Assembly (NCBI GenBank): GCA_023426245.1
Contig: JAFABB010000011.1
Location: 62,001-126,000 of the forward strand
DNA from: Bacillota bacterium
GTDB lineage: Bacteria; Bacillota; UBA4882; UBA8346
Direction: 5' to 3'
Length of the DNA: 64,000 nt
Position 1 is the first letter of the stretch. Every line of letters starts with the position of its first letter. Made by a program: the position numbers and the translations under genes. The notes below the pieces were generated by a model. It ran no database searches. It was not told where the DNA came from and saw only the letters and a program-made list of their open reading frames with translations. Shown in pieces: positions 8,842 through 17,480 of this stretch.

Positions 8842-9753
8842 TTATTTCACCGGGTAATACAGATCAAACTGGGTATTTTCATTGGGGATTTTATCAGGAG
8901 AAATCGTTTCCTCGAGCCATTGATGGTCTCCGAAACCGTACTCACTTTTCTTTATCCACTGACCAAGCCTTTTCCATTGGTCGCTGATATTATGCAACCG
9001 GCAACATGTCACACCATATAATCCGCCTTCGAATTTTTTGATTGTTATTTGTCCGGACTCTTGAAGGCTATTGGGAACGCTTACCCATACTTCATACCCA
9101 TATTCAGGTCTATCCGCGGCAGGACTGGGATTGTTAAATCCAAAAAATCGCGTTGTTGCCAGCTTCTCCAGCCCGTTATCGTCCACCCATCGCTTCATCA
9201 CATTCCACGCATCCGTTTCCGGTGATACGCTTTCCGCCCGGTAATATGCCACTTTCATCGGTTTTAACTGAATTATCCTTATATCATCAAGTTCCTTGAA
9301 TTTTTCATTCATTATCTTAGGGGCCTCCTTTTCAAAATGAATCTCTTGGAAGGATTGATTTTTGAGATTAAAGACCTTATTGAATTTTAGCTCATTATGG
9401 TTATGGTTGATTTGCTTTTGGAGAATGGACAAAAAGGCTTTTAACCTTTCCATTAGCTCCAGGGTCATTTCCGTTTCTTCCTCAAGATTTTTGAGTTTGA
9501 GCCTCAGTATATTCATAACAATCTCTACATTCTCCGAAGTAAAAATCCCTCGGATATCTTTAATCGGTATTTGCATTTTCCGCAAAAAAAGAATCTGCTC
9601 TATCCGGATTATGGCTTCTTGATCATAGTAACGATATTGAGATTCATTGCTGCGGATACTTCTTAAGATTCCGATTTCTTCATAATAACGGAGCGTGCGA
9701 CCGGAAATATTAAATTTAGCAGCAACTTCTCCGATTTTATGAATTGCCTTCAC
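8842..9753 (-). CDS. MerR-family regulator with GyrI-like ligand-binding domain (BmrR/TipA-like)
   Basis: A 303-residue transcription activator. Residues 1-75 form the MerR winged helix (KIGEVAAKFNISGRTLRYYEEIGIL), followed by a long dimerisation helix to about 125. The C-terminal 150 residues form an effector-binding GyrI-like fold (MKVAYYRAESVSPE, YGYEVWVSVP, GLYGVTCCRL), as in BmrR-like drug sensors. Translation starts at a GTG preceded by AGGGAGAG. Immediately upstream is a promoter with a 19-bp spacer filled by a perfect dyad, the hallmark of MerR control, so the gene almost certainly regulates itself and probably the downstream propeller gene. The ligand is unknown. Confidence 0.9.
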   Translation of the reverse strand: MKAIHKIGEVAAKFNISGRTLRYYEEIGILRSIRSNESQYRYYDQEAIIRIEQILFLRKMQIPIKDIRGIFTSENVEIVMNILRLKLKNLEEETEMTLELMERLKAFLSILQKQINHNHNELKFNKVFNLKNQSFQEIHFEKEAPKIMNEKFKELDDIRIIQLKPMKVAYYRAESVSPETDAWNVMKRWVDDNGLEKLATTRFFGFNNPSPAADRPEYGYEVWVSVPNSLQESGQITIKKFEGGLYGVTCCRLHNISDQWKRLGQWIKKSEYGFGDHQWLEETISPDKIPNENTQFDLYYPVK

Positions 9754-9800
9754 CCCAAGCTTCTCTCCCTTCCATTGATTTTTGAAGCGCCTCTTAACCC

Positions 9801-9831
9801 ATTGTAATATTTTCCGTTACGGAAAAGTCAA
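9801..9831 (-). promoter_or_regulatory. MerR-type promoter with 19-bp spacer and operator dyad
   Basis: Reading the minus strand: -35 TTGACT (plus 9826-9831), spacer of exactly 19 bases, -10 TACAAT (plus 9801-9806). The spacer region holds the perfect 17-bp dyad TTTTCCGTAACGGAAAA (9810-9826). MerR activators untwist over-long 19-20 bp spacers, so this is the autoregulated promoter of the regulator gene starting at 9753. Confidence 0.88.
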
Positions 9832-10145
9832 TATAATTTTAATGAAAAAGGCGAATGTCTCAAGACATATTCGATGGAATTAAAAGAGATTTCATTTTCA
9901 GCCTTTGGATTGCCAAGTTTTTATTCTTTTTCCATTTGTGATTCTAAGGGGATGTCGCTTGTTATGGCGTGTCTTTTAATGGCCTTTGGTCCTCGATAAG
10001 TTTCATTTGCTGAAATTGCCGAAGTACCGCAGATTTAATCCTCTTAAATAAGATTCCATTTCTACCCTATAATTCCTACATAAAAATCTCGAAAATCCAG
10101 TACAATATTCATCATTTTCACCGCAGTTTGCATGCAATTACAAAT
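9832..10145. other. AT-rich intergenic stretch without a gene
   Basis: About 310 bases between the MerR promoter and the terminator at 10146. I see no supported reading frame, RNA gene or repeat. Confidence 0.4.
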
Positions 10146-10180
10146 AAAAAAAGTACTGCGCTTTTCAACAGTACTTTTTT
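10146..10180 (-). terminator. Bidirectional terminator at the end of the sugar operon
   Basis: AAAAAAAGTACTG (10146-10158) pairs with CAGTACTTTTTT (10169-10180) over a ten-base loop. On the minus strand the A-run becomes the T-tract. It sits about 17 bases past the stop of the last gene of the minus-strand operon. Confidence 0.88.
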
Positions 10181-10196
10181 GTCGTTATCGATCCAA

Positions 10197-10679
10197 TCAT
10201 AAGGTCATATAAGGTTGAGTGATGGTTTCCTGAAATTCCAAGTCATTGGCTCCGGTTCCATCCGCATAAAGAACCAGGACTTCCGCCGTTTCTTCCAGCG
10301 GAAAAGGCGCTAAATGCCAGACGCCTTCATGAATGATTAATCCTTGACCCGCAGGCAGATAAAACGCTTTGATTTCATTCTCCACCTCTTTTAGCTCTCC
10401 ACCAGGAGCTAATGGAACAATAACCCCCTTATTCAAAGCAAACACAACTTCGACGCTCTTGATGTGCCTTTCCATTCGTGTTAATATGTAAGGGCGCTTC
10501 TTTACCCGGATATAAGTGGCCTCGCTCTTGGTCGGCAATGTGAAAACCCGGTTCCATAAATTTAAATTAGCATTATCGCGGTCCGGAGTACCATTGGGCA
10601 GGCATATCCGTTCCGCCAAAGCGCTTAATTGCGGATCATTCACGTTCAATAGGGAAATTGCATTGTTGCCTTCTGACAT
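10197..10679 (-). CDS. Ureidoglycolate lyase (AllA)-like cupin protein
   Basis: A 160-residue cytoplasmic protein of the ureidoglycolate lyase/AllA-like cupin fold. Supporting stretches are ERHIKSVEVVFALNKGVIVPLAP and, near the C-terminus, FYLPAGQGLIIHEGVWHLAPFPL, which match the family core where the conserved His binds substrate. It is the last gene of a sugar-uptake operon rather than of a ureide cluster, so the substrate is more likely a sugar-derived acid or lactone than ureidoglycolate; that is inference. The start has GGAG eight bases upstream. It follows the isomerase-like gene by 53 bases. Confidence 0.68.
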   Translation of the reverse strand: MSEGNNAISLLNVNDPQLSALAERICLPNGTPDRDNANLNLWNRVFTLPTKSEATYIRVKKRPYILTRMERHIKSVEVVFALNKGVIVPLAPGGELKEVENEIKAFYLPAGQGLIIHEGVWHLAPFPLEETAEVLVLYADGTGANDLEFQETITQPYMTL

Positions 10680-10732
10680 CAGTAAACATCTCCTTTATAA
10701 AATATCATTCATTACAAAAACCATTTCGGTAT

Positions 10733-12163
10733 TTAGACAAATTGAAGATAATCGGCTTGACTTACCTTTTGGACTGGACTTAAGCCCAGCCAGGCGCCAA
10801 TCTCCAAAATTTCTTTTGGGTAATCCCCCAAGGCAACGGCGTAATGATGCTGAATGCCATTGACTAAAATGGTATTGACCAAATCATTGACTTGAATGGA
10901 TTGATCCTGCAATTTCAATCCGGACAGCCATCCTCTGCTCCCTTCAAAGCTTGGTTTTTCCGGATCTTTAAATTCGCCGCTCAAGATGAACATTTTATTG
11001 CCATCGCCGGTTATCCGTAAAACTGTGGCTGCTTCTTTTTTATAGATCATATTGGCGACCGGCGCGTGTTGTTTTAAGCCTTGACCCGCTATAAAAGCAG
11101 GGTTTGAATGGGCTGTTAAATCAATTTCACCTTTATAAGCAAGATCTTTCGTGCCGACGCCACAGTGCCAAAGCAGCACCGACCCATCATCTTCTTTAAA
11201 ATCTATTAAATCCATTAACAATGAAGGATAAGCCGATAACTGGCGCAGCAAATACATGCTCAACATCCCGTAAACGTCGCCCTCACAGGTGGTAATGACG
11301 CCAAAATAATTGAGAAAGCCAATTGCGGCGCAGGTAACCATATCCAATTTTTGGCGAAATTTAGGCCAACAATTTAAGGTTACGGCGCTTAAATTCATTT
11401 CCGTTTTAAAATCGGTGATCGCCTTGATTAACCTGGCGCTGTCCTCAATCTTGGAACGGGCGATTTCGCTCATGCCAACGATACTGGCTAACATTTGCCT
11501 TTCAATACTTTCGATATCCGCTGTTCCATAAGACTTCATCCGTTCATATACATCATCAAACTCAAGCGTACGCACTATTCGAACTTTAAACTTGCGGTAG
11601 ATGTCTCTTTCGTCATAATATTGATTATCAAAGCCATTGGCAATCCCGCCGATAATGCCCATTTGGCTTCCTTGCATATTCTTAATCACCTGCAAAGCTT
11701 TGACCGTTATTTTAAACCGTTCCTGAAACTTCACATCACCGGCATTTCCATAAAACCATTTATATTTCTTAATTCCAAGATACTCTTTTAAAATACTGGC
11801 ATTCATGTTCATGCCGCAAAACGCGTTTCCCGGCAGCGGTCCGCAGGAGGCGGGTTCGGGTATTGCCCATAATCCCAAATAAACAGGCAACTCGGCCAAA
11901 ATAGAAATAATTTTCCCCAAAGCAAACTGGACATTCAAAACAAGTAAGAAATCGATTCCAGCGCCTTTTAATTGGTTATAGGCATCCTGGGCGTCATTTT
12001 CGGTAATCATTCCCTTTGGAATAATGCAGGATTCAAAGGAAAGCTCTTCTGCCAATTGAGCAAAGTCGCTACAAGCTTTCTTGTATAATCCCTCCTTATC
12101 CCCGGGAAAATTACTGTGCATAAGGCCCACCAGACCGATTTTTAATTTTTCCAAAGCCGTCAC
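10733..12163 (-). CDS. L-fucose/L-arabinose isomerase family protein
   Basis: A 476-residue cytoplasmic protein with the two-domain fold of the fucose/arabinose isomerase superfamily. These enzymes interconvert aldoses and ketoses with a Mn2+ ion. Seen here: an N-terminal Rossmann-like part (KIGLVGLMHSNFPGD, GIDFLLVLNVQF), the central CGPLPGNAFCGMN region, a C-terminal TCEGDVYGMLSMYLL stretch supplying an acidic metal ligand, VLLWHCGVG, and HHYAVALGDYPKEI at the end. It lies between the split transketolase and the AllA-like gene, downstream of a sugar ABC importer, so it probably isomerises the imported sugar. The exact sugar cannot be assigned; distant members of this family need not be isomerases. 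Confidence 0.8.
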   Translation of the reverse strand: MTALEKLKIGLVGLMHSNFPGDKEGLYKKACSDFAQLAEELSFESCIIPKGMITENDAQDAYNQLKGAGIDFLLVLNVQFALGKIISILAELPVYLGLWAIPEPASCGPLPGNAFCGMNMNASILKEYLGIKKYKWFYGNAGDVKFQERFKITVKALQVIKNMQGSQMGIIGGIANGFDNQYYDERDIYRKFKVRIVRTLEFDDVYERMKSYGTADIESIERQMLASIVGMSEIARSKIEDSARLIKAITDFKTEMNLSAVTLNCWPKFRQKLDMVTCAAIGFLNYFGVITTCEGDVYGMLSMYLLRQLSAYPSLLMDLIDFKEDDGSVLLWHCGVGTKDLAYKGEIDLTAHSNPAFIAGQGLKQHAPVANMIYKKEAATVLRITGDGNKMFILSGEFKDPEKPSFEGSRGWLSGLKLQDQSIQVNDLVNTILVNGIQHHYAVALGDYPKEILEIGAWLGLSPVQKVSQADYLQFV

Positions 12164-12211
12164 CTGACTTTTTTTATTAATTAAAAAACATTGAAAACGA
12201 TATTGAAGCGA

Positions 12212-13150
12212 TTATTTATTATTAAGCAAAGCCTTGATTTGCCCAATAATACCCTTAACATCAAGCCCGTATTTATCCATGATGTCGGCGAATTTGCCTG
12301 ATTTACCGAAAGAATCGTTGACCCCGATCCTCTTAAAAGGCACTCCCTGATTTTCACTCAGAACTTCGGCAACGGCGCTTCCTAAACCGCCAATTACATT
12401 ATGATTTTCGATCGTAACGATAGCACCGGTTTCCTTTGCCGATTGGATAATGATCTCTTGATCGATGGGTTTAATGGTATGCATATTGACAACTCTGGCC
12501 TTGATATTTTCTTTAAGCAATTGTTCGTGAACTTCCAAACAAGTCTGCACCATAATTCCATTGGTAAAAATAGTCAAATCGCCTTCCTCGGTCAACAATG
12601 AGCCCTTGCCAAGTTGGAATTGATAAGACGGATGATTGTTCATTACATCCAGCGGAATTCTCTCCAGCCGTAAATAGGCAGGTCCGGGTTCATCAATAAG
12701 ACATTTTACAACTGCAGCAGTTTCAATGGCATCCGCCGGGTAAACGATCTTCATATTGGGAATTGTCCTCATTATTCCTATATCTTCAAGGCATTGATGG
12801 GTTGCTCCATCCTTCTCAACGGAAAATCCGGCATGCGTACCGACAATTCTGACATTTAGATTCGGATAGGCAACGAAATTCCTTATTTGCTCAAAGGCCC
12901 TTCCTGCAGCGAACATTGCAAAGGAATGAGCAAAAACTATTTTCCCCGTTGTGGCCAGCCCTGCGGCTACACCCGTCATATTGGCTTCTGCAATTCCAAT
13001 GTTATAAAAGCGTTCAGGATATTTTTCCCGAAACAAATCGGTATGATTGCAACAAGCGAGATCGGCGTCAAGAACAACCACCTTATTGTTTTTGCCATGT
13101 TCGAGCAAAGCTTGGCCATATGCAGCCTCTGTTGAAATTTTTTCTGACAT
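12212..13150 (-). CDS. Transketolase-like C-terminal subunit
   Basis: A 312-residue subunit carrying the pyrimidine-binding and C-terminal transketolase domains, which pairs with the N-terminal subunit encoded just upstream to form a thiamine-diphosphate enzyme moving two-carbon units between sugar phosphates. Motifs: GIAEANMTGVAAGLATTGKIVFAHSFAMF, which includes the cofactor-activating Glu, then TIENHNVIGGLGSAVAEVL. The true start is the ATG at 13150: GGAGG lies nine bases upstream and the upstream stop is one base away (TAAAATG). An ATG at 13183 would overlap the upstream gene and lacks a site. Split transketolases inside sugar operons include the apulose-4-phosphate enzyme AptAB, so a branched-pentose role is possible but unproven. 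Confidence 0.88.
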   Translation of the reverse strand: MSEKISTEAAYGQALLEHGKNNKVVVLDADLACCNHTDLFREKYPERFYNIGIAEANMTGVAAGLATTGKIVFAHSFAMFAAGRAFEQIRNFVAYPNLNVRIVGTHAGFSVEKDGATHQCLEDIGIMRTIPNMKIVYPADAIETAAVVKCLIDEPGPAYLRLERIPLDVMNNHPSYQFQLGKGSLLTEEGDLTIFTNGIMVQTCLEVHEQLLKENIKARVVNMHTIKPIDQEIIIQSAKETGAIVTIENHNVIGGLGSAVAEVLSENQGVPFKRIGVNDSFGKSGKFADIMDKYGLDVKGIIGQIKALLNNK

Positions 13151-13151
13151 T

Positions 13152-13994
13152 TTATTGGACCTCCAGTTGTTGGATTCGGGCACTCACTTCATGGCAAGCT
13201 TTTTCAAACTCGGGCGCGCCGGGGGCTTTACCGTGCCAACATGCTTCATTCTCCATAAATGATACTCCCTTTCCTTTGGTCGTCTTCGCCAGGATCATGA
13301 CCGGTTTCCCCTTGATTTGTTTTGCCTTTAAAATGGCCGAATCAATCTTTTCAATATCATGACCATCGATTTCTATTACTTCCCAGCCAAAAGCGATTAA
13401 TTTATCTTGAATCGGATAAGGAGACATCACATCTTTTAATTGACCGTCAATTTGCAAATCATTATTATCGATAAAACCAATTAAATTATCCAATTTATAG
13501 TTGGCTGCCGCCATTGCCGCTTCCCATATTTGCCCTTCCTGAATTTCACCGTCACCCATAACCGCAAATACAGTATAATTTTTTTTGTCCATCTTACCGG
13601 CAATCGCCATTCCTACTGCTGATGACAAACCCTGCCCCAGGGAACCGGTGGACATATCAACGCCGGGAACTTCTTTTTCGGCATGTCCGGACAAAAAGCT
13701 ATGGATGGTCCGGAAATTTTTTAATTCTTCAACCGGAAAAAAACCCTTTTCCGCTAAAACTGAGTATAAAGCCGGCGTACAGTGACCTTTGGAGAGCACG
13801 AACCGGTCACGGTCTTCCCAGTGAGGATTTTCAACTTTAACATTCATTTCTTTAAAATATAAAACCGTCAAAATATCGATAATGGATAACGAACCCCCGA
13901 TATGGCCCGAGCCGGCATAATTAACTGTCTTTAAAGCAAGTAATCTCAATTTTTCAGCTCGTAGTTTTAATTGCTTGATTTCTTCTTTTTCCAT
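13152..13994 (-). CDS. Transketolase-like N-terminal (ThDP pyrophosphate-binding) subunit
   Basis: A 280-residue partner of the subunit encoded directly downstream. It has the thiamine-diphosphate site: GSGHIGGSLSIIDIL, SKGHCTPALY, STGSLGQGLSSAVGMAIAG and GDGEIQEGQIWEAAMAAANYKLDNL, the GDG...N metal motif. The likely start is ATG 13994, with AAGGAAG ten bases before it; a further in-frame ATG at 14048 would overlap the permease gene and has no site. Stop and next start are one base apart, so translation of the pair is coupled. The gene follows the importer permeases by about 28 bases. Confidence 0.9.
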   Translation of the reverse strand: MEKEEIKQLKLRAEKLRLLALKTVNYAGSGHIGGSLSIIDILTVLYFKEMNVKVENPHWEDRDRFVLSKGHCTPALYSVLAEKGFFPVEELKNFRTIHSFLSGHAEKEVPGVDMSTGSLGQGLSSAVGMAIAGKMDKKNYTVFAVMGDGEIQEGQIWEAAMAAANYKLDNLIGFIDNNDLQIDGQLKDVMSPYPIQDKLIAFGWEVIEIDGHDIEKIDSAILKAKQIKGKPVMILAKTTKGKGVSFMENEACWHGKAPGAPEFEKACHEVSARIQQLEVQ

Positions 13995-14022
13995 GGTGTC
14001 AACTTCCTTTTTGTTGTATTTT

Positions 14023-14892
14023 TTAACCCTTAAGACCCGACAATGCAATACCTTCGATGAAGTATCTTTGTGTAAAAATGAATATTGCTATGATTGGCAA
14101 TAAAGCGGTTACAACCACAGCCATTAATAAATTCCATTGCGTGAAGTATTGGCCGGTAAAATAAACCAGTCCCAATTGAACCGTCTTCATTTTGGTACTA
14201 TTTGTCATAATTAACGGCCAGAAAAAATCATTCCAGTTATATTGAATCTGAAATATCGCCAATGTAGCCAAGGCGGGTTTGCATAACGGCAAAATCATTT
14301 TTCTGAATATATGAAACTCTCCCATCCCGTCTATCCGGGCTGCTTCCATCAATTCATCGGGTATTGATTGAATAAACTGCCTCATCAAAAATATGCCAAA
14401 TGCGTTACTGATATTGGGAATAATTAAAGCCAGATAGGTGTCAACCCAGCCTACGCGCTGGAGCATGATATATACCGGAATAATTATCGATTGCACCGGT
14501 AACATAAGTGTTGCAAGCACCAAATAAAAGGTCACATTTTTGCCTTTAAACTTATATTTGGCAAATGCATATCCAGCCATAGAATCCAAAAAAATGCTTG
14601 TCAACGTTATGCTTGCGGTAACCAGAAAACTATTGAAAAAGAATCTTTCAAACGGCGCCAAGGTCAAAGCAGTCTTATAATTATCCCATTGAATCACTTT
14701 GGGTATCAAAGCAGGAGGCCAAGAATAAATCTCGGCAGAGTTTTTAATCGAATTGGCAATCATCCAGATAAATGGAATTAAGATAATTAAAGCTAAAATC
14801 GTTAATAAAAAGTACATTAATCCATGGGAAAGCCATTGGGTAGAATGGTGATTTTTAGTTTCAACCGTATCAATACTTAATCTAATGTCCAT
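14023..14892 (-). CDS. Sugar ABC importer permease, MalG/UgpE type
   Basis: Inner-membrane subunit of about 289 residues with six predicted membrane helices. It has the EAA cytoplasmic loop typical of binding-protein-dependent permeases (EAARIDGMGEFHIFRKMILPLCKP), which docks onto the ATPase. The ATG at 14892 has AAAGG about seven bases upstream; a GTG nine bases earlier is possible. It pairs with the permease encoded upstream. No ATPase gene is in this operon, as is common in Bacillota, where a shared MsmK/UgpC-type ATPase serves many sugar importers. Confidence 0.92.
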   Translation of the reverse strand: MDIRLSIDTVETKNHHSTQWLSHGLMYFLLTILALIILIPFIWMIANSIKNSAEIYSWPPALIPKVIQWDNYKTALTLAPFERFFFNSFLVTASITLTSIFLDSMAGYAFAKYKFKGKNVTFYLVLATLMLPVQSIIIPVYIMLQRVGWVDTYLALIIPNISNAFGIFLMRQFIQSIPDELMEAARIDGMGEFHIFRKMILPLCKPALATLAIFQIQYNWNDFFWPLIMTNSTKMKTVQLGLVYFTGQYFTQWNLLMAVVVTALLPIIAIFIFTQRYFIEGIALSGLKG

Positions 14893-14922
14893 GTTCAACA
14901 CCTTTCAAATAAATTTTGGCTA

Positions 14923-15792
14923 TTAATATTCAATTTTATCGCCGAAGAGTTTATTTTGAATGACAGTAAGCAAGAATACGATGAATAACAGAACCATCGA
15001 AATCGAAGATGCGTAGCCCATTTTAAACCACTCAAAACCGTTCTGATATAAGTAATAAACCAATACCTGTGTTTTATTAACCGGTCCGCCTTGGGTCATG
15101 ACATAAATTTGGGCAAACACCTGAAAAGAACGGATAATCTGCATTGTCACCACAAAAAAAGTAACCGGGCTCAGTAGCGGTATCGTAATATTCCATAATT
15201 GCCTAAAACGGCTCGCCCCATCGATTTGAGCCGCTTCGTATAAATGCGCCGGTATTCCTTGGAGTCCGGCTATGAACAAGACCATGTTATAACCAACATT
15301 CGCCCAAATGGCGAGCAAGATCAAAGAAGGCATGGCCAATTTACTGTCGGACAGCCACCGCAGCTGCGGAAGATGAGCTAGTTGTAAAAGATAATTAAAA
15401 AAACCATAATTGGGATCAAACATCCACATCCAAATCATCGAAATAGCCACCATGGAACAAATGGTCGGAAGAAAAAATATCGCCCGAAATAACGTCTTCC
15501 CTTTCATCCATGTATTATTAAGTACTAAAGCCAAGATTAAACCGGCAATTACCGAAAATACCGTCGTTCCTACCGAATAATAAAAGGTATTATAAATCGC
15601 CAAAAGGAAGGTCTTATCCCCGAATAAATCAATGAAGTTTTTCACTCCGATAAATACCGGGCTGCTTACGAGATCCCATTTAAAGAAACTCATCAATAAA
15701 GAGGTTAAAATTGGGATTATTTTAAAAACAACCGTTATGATTAGGGAACCCGCTAAAAAAAGATAGGGTATTTTTCTACTCGTATTCGTCAT
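14923..15792 (-). CDS. Sugar ABC importer permease, MalF/UgpA type
   Basis: Inner-membrane subunit of about 289 residues with six predicted helices and the EAA loop (EAAQIDGASRFRQLWNITIPLLSP). It forms a heterodimeric channel with the permease encoded 30 bases downstream. AGGAG lies seven bases before the second of two adjacent ATGs (15792), which is preferred over the first (15795). The operon order binding protein, MalF type, MalG type is the usual one for carbohydrate uptake 1 family importers. The sugar is unknown, but the operon context suggests a plant-derived mono- or oligosaccharide. Confidence 0.92.
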   Translation of the reverse strand: MTNTSRKIPYLFLAGSLIITVVFKIIPILTSLLMSFFKWDLVSSPVFIGVKNFIDLFGDKTFLLAIYNTFYYSVGTTVFSVIAGLILALVLNNTWMKGKTLFRAIFFLPTICSMVAISMIWMWMFDPNYGFFNYLLQLAHLPQLRWLSDSKLAMPSLILLAIWANVGYNMVLFIAGLQGIPAHLYEAAQIDGASRFRQLWNITIPLLSPVTFFVVTMQIIRSFQVFAQIYVMTQGGPVNKTQVLVYYLYQNGFEWFKMGYASSISMVLLFIVFLLTVIQNKLFGDKIEY

Positions 15793-15853
15793 CATTACAC
15801 TCCTAAAGTCATTTCAAGAGAGAGTCGCCTCTCTCTTGAATAATCAATCAACC

Positions 15854-17116
15854 TCATTGCGCCAAAATTTTATTGATGTCTTTTTCCCCATCAGTTAATG
15901 CTTTTTGAGGATCTTTTTTTGTTCCTTCATCCAGTGTCGCTTGGAGTTCACGGACCAGCACAGGCTGAATTTCCAAAAATTTCGGATTCCATACATCAGC
16001 CCTAGAATACTCAAGCCCCTTAATAAAGGGCATCGCCAATGGATCATTTTTCAACCCTTTTTCCATCAGGTCATTGAGGCTGGTTTTAGTAACTGGAAAA
16101 TGGCTGTGTAAAGTATTCCACCATAGACTCTGCTGTTCTTGTTCCATGATAAAATGAGCCAGTTTCCAGGCCGCGGCTTTCTTTTTTGTGCCTGCCCAAA
16201 TACCGATACCATCCGCAAGATAATTATTGGAACGTGTTTTGTTGTACGGCAACTCGGCCACACCGTAATGAAGATTAGGAACCTCGGTTGCATAAACAGG
16301 CCTGTTCCAAGGCCCGGAAATAATCATCGCCACTTTGCCCAGCTTGAATGCCTGTTCGGCATTTAACTGCGAACCGACGGCGGGAGAAGGAGAGGCCTCA
16401 TTCTTAATCAAATCACGCCAAAACCGGAGGGTCTCGGCTCCAGCCTCGCTATTGAATGCGACTTTAGTTTTTTTCTCATCAAAAAAGCGCCCGCCGGATT
16501 GTTCCAAAAATAAGGCAAACATTCCGGGAACTCCAGGATCCAGTTGAAATCCCCATTGAACGACTCGACCATCTTGTTTGACTGTCAGTTTTTGGGCTGC
16601 AGCAGCAAAATCAGTCCACTTCCACTCCCCTGTCGGGTATTTGACACCTGCTTTATCAAAAAGGTCTTTGTTGTAGAGTAAGGCCCTGCACATCAAGGTA
16701 TGAGGTAAGCCATACTGTTTTCCATTATGCCGATAAATATCCAAAGGACCTGCAATTAAATCGTTATAAAATTTCGGCTCTCTTTTTAAGAAAGGAGTTA
16801 AATCAAGTAAAATTCCCTTACTTGCCCAGCTTTGCCCATAAGCGTGCGTCATCCGTGTAACATCAGGCGCATCGCCGCCTGCATTCGAAGTCAACATCTT
16901 CGTAGCGATATCGTTACTGCCAATGCTTTCAAAATCCACTTCAATATCGCGGTTTTTCGCTTCAAAACTCTTAACCCACTGTTTGGCAACGGCGATTTCA
17001 TTTAGATTTCCGAAGAAATTAAATCGAATCGTGGTTTTTGCCGCGAAAGTACTGGTGCTTACCAATAAAAGTACAAATAACAAGCTTAAGATCGTGCAAA
17101 AGATACTCTTTTTCAT
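15854..17116 (-). CDS. Extracellular sugar-binding protein of ABC importer
   Basis: Family 1 solute-binding protein of about 420 residues that captures the sugar for the two permeases encoded downstream. It starts at ATG 17116 with TAGGAGGGG just upstream; an earlier ATG at 17146 lacks a site. A signal peptide covers about the first 25 residues (MKKSIFCTILSLLFVLLL... TFAA). There is no lipobox cysteine, so unlike most monoderm Bacillota binding proteins it would be released as a soluble protein, which fits a periplasm. Family features: TTIRFNFFGN at the mature start, APDVTRMTHAYGQSWASKG, LPHTLMCRALLYNKDLF, and KLGKVAMIISGPWNRP. Confidence 0.92.
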   Translation of the reverse strand: MKKSIFCTILSLLFVLLLVSTSTFAAKTTIRFNFFGNLNEIAVAKQWVKSFEAKNRDIEVDFESIGSNDIATKMLTSNAGGDAPDVTRMTHAYGQSWASKGILLDLTPFLKREPKFYNDLIAGPLDIYRHNGKQYGLPHTLMCRALLYNKDLFDKAGVKYPTGEWKWTDFAAAAQKLTVKQDGRVVQWGFQLDPGVPGMFALFLEQSGGRFFDEKKTKVAFNSEAGAETLRFWRDLIKNEASPSPAVGSQLNAEQAFKLGKVAMIISGPWNRPVYATEVPNLHYGVAELPYNKTRSNNYLADGIGIWAGTKKKAAAWKLAHFIMEQEQQSLWWNTLHSHFPVTKTSLNDLMEKGLKNDPLAMPFIKGLEYSRADVWNPKFLEIQPVLVRELQATLDEGTKKDPQKALTDGEKDINKILAQ

Positions 17117-17180
17117 TATTCCCCTCCTAATTTCTGAAAATCGCAACTAATAAGTAAATTGGCCTCCTTTCCCTATATAA

Positions 17181-17209
17181 ATTCTATTGTCCGGTTCCTT
17201 TTGGGACAA
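17181..17209 (-). promoter_or_regulatory. Candidate promoter of the sugar operon with overlapping inverted repeat
   Basis: On the minus strand TTGTCC (plus 17204-17209), a 17-base spacer and TAGAAT (plus 17181-17186) fit a SigA promoter about 65 bases before the binding-protein gene. The inverted repeat ATTGTCC/GGACAAT (17186-17192 and 17204-17210) covers both boxes and could be the target of the divergent AraC regulator. The box match is moderate and the regulator link is inference. Confidence 0.5.
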
Positions 17210-17381
17210 TCGGTAATCAATTCCAAATAGAGCCGAACATCATAGTGTCTGTTTCATTATCTTATTGTATATTACTTTGTGGCTAAATTTGCCTATCATC
17301 AACTTTGGAGGTTAAAATAATAAATTAAATTATTTAGGCTACTTTCAAGCGGATTTCGAAAAAAATAGGATTTCCCGAAGA

Positions 17382-17410
17382 TTGATTTTCTCTTTTAATA
17401 TAAGTATAAT
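17382..17410 (+). promoter_or_regulatory. Promoter of the AraC-family gene
   Basis: TTGATT (17382-17387), a 17-base spacer, and a perfect TATAAT (17405-17410). It lies about 70 bases before the AraC start and points away from the sugar operon, giving a divergent arrangement. Confidence 0.7.
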
Positions 17411-17480
17411 GGCATAAAAAGCTATTTTCTATAATTCTATTGAGAAATTTTATAACAATATTGCGCAAAAGAAGGGATTT

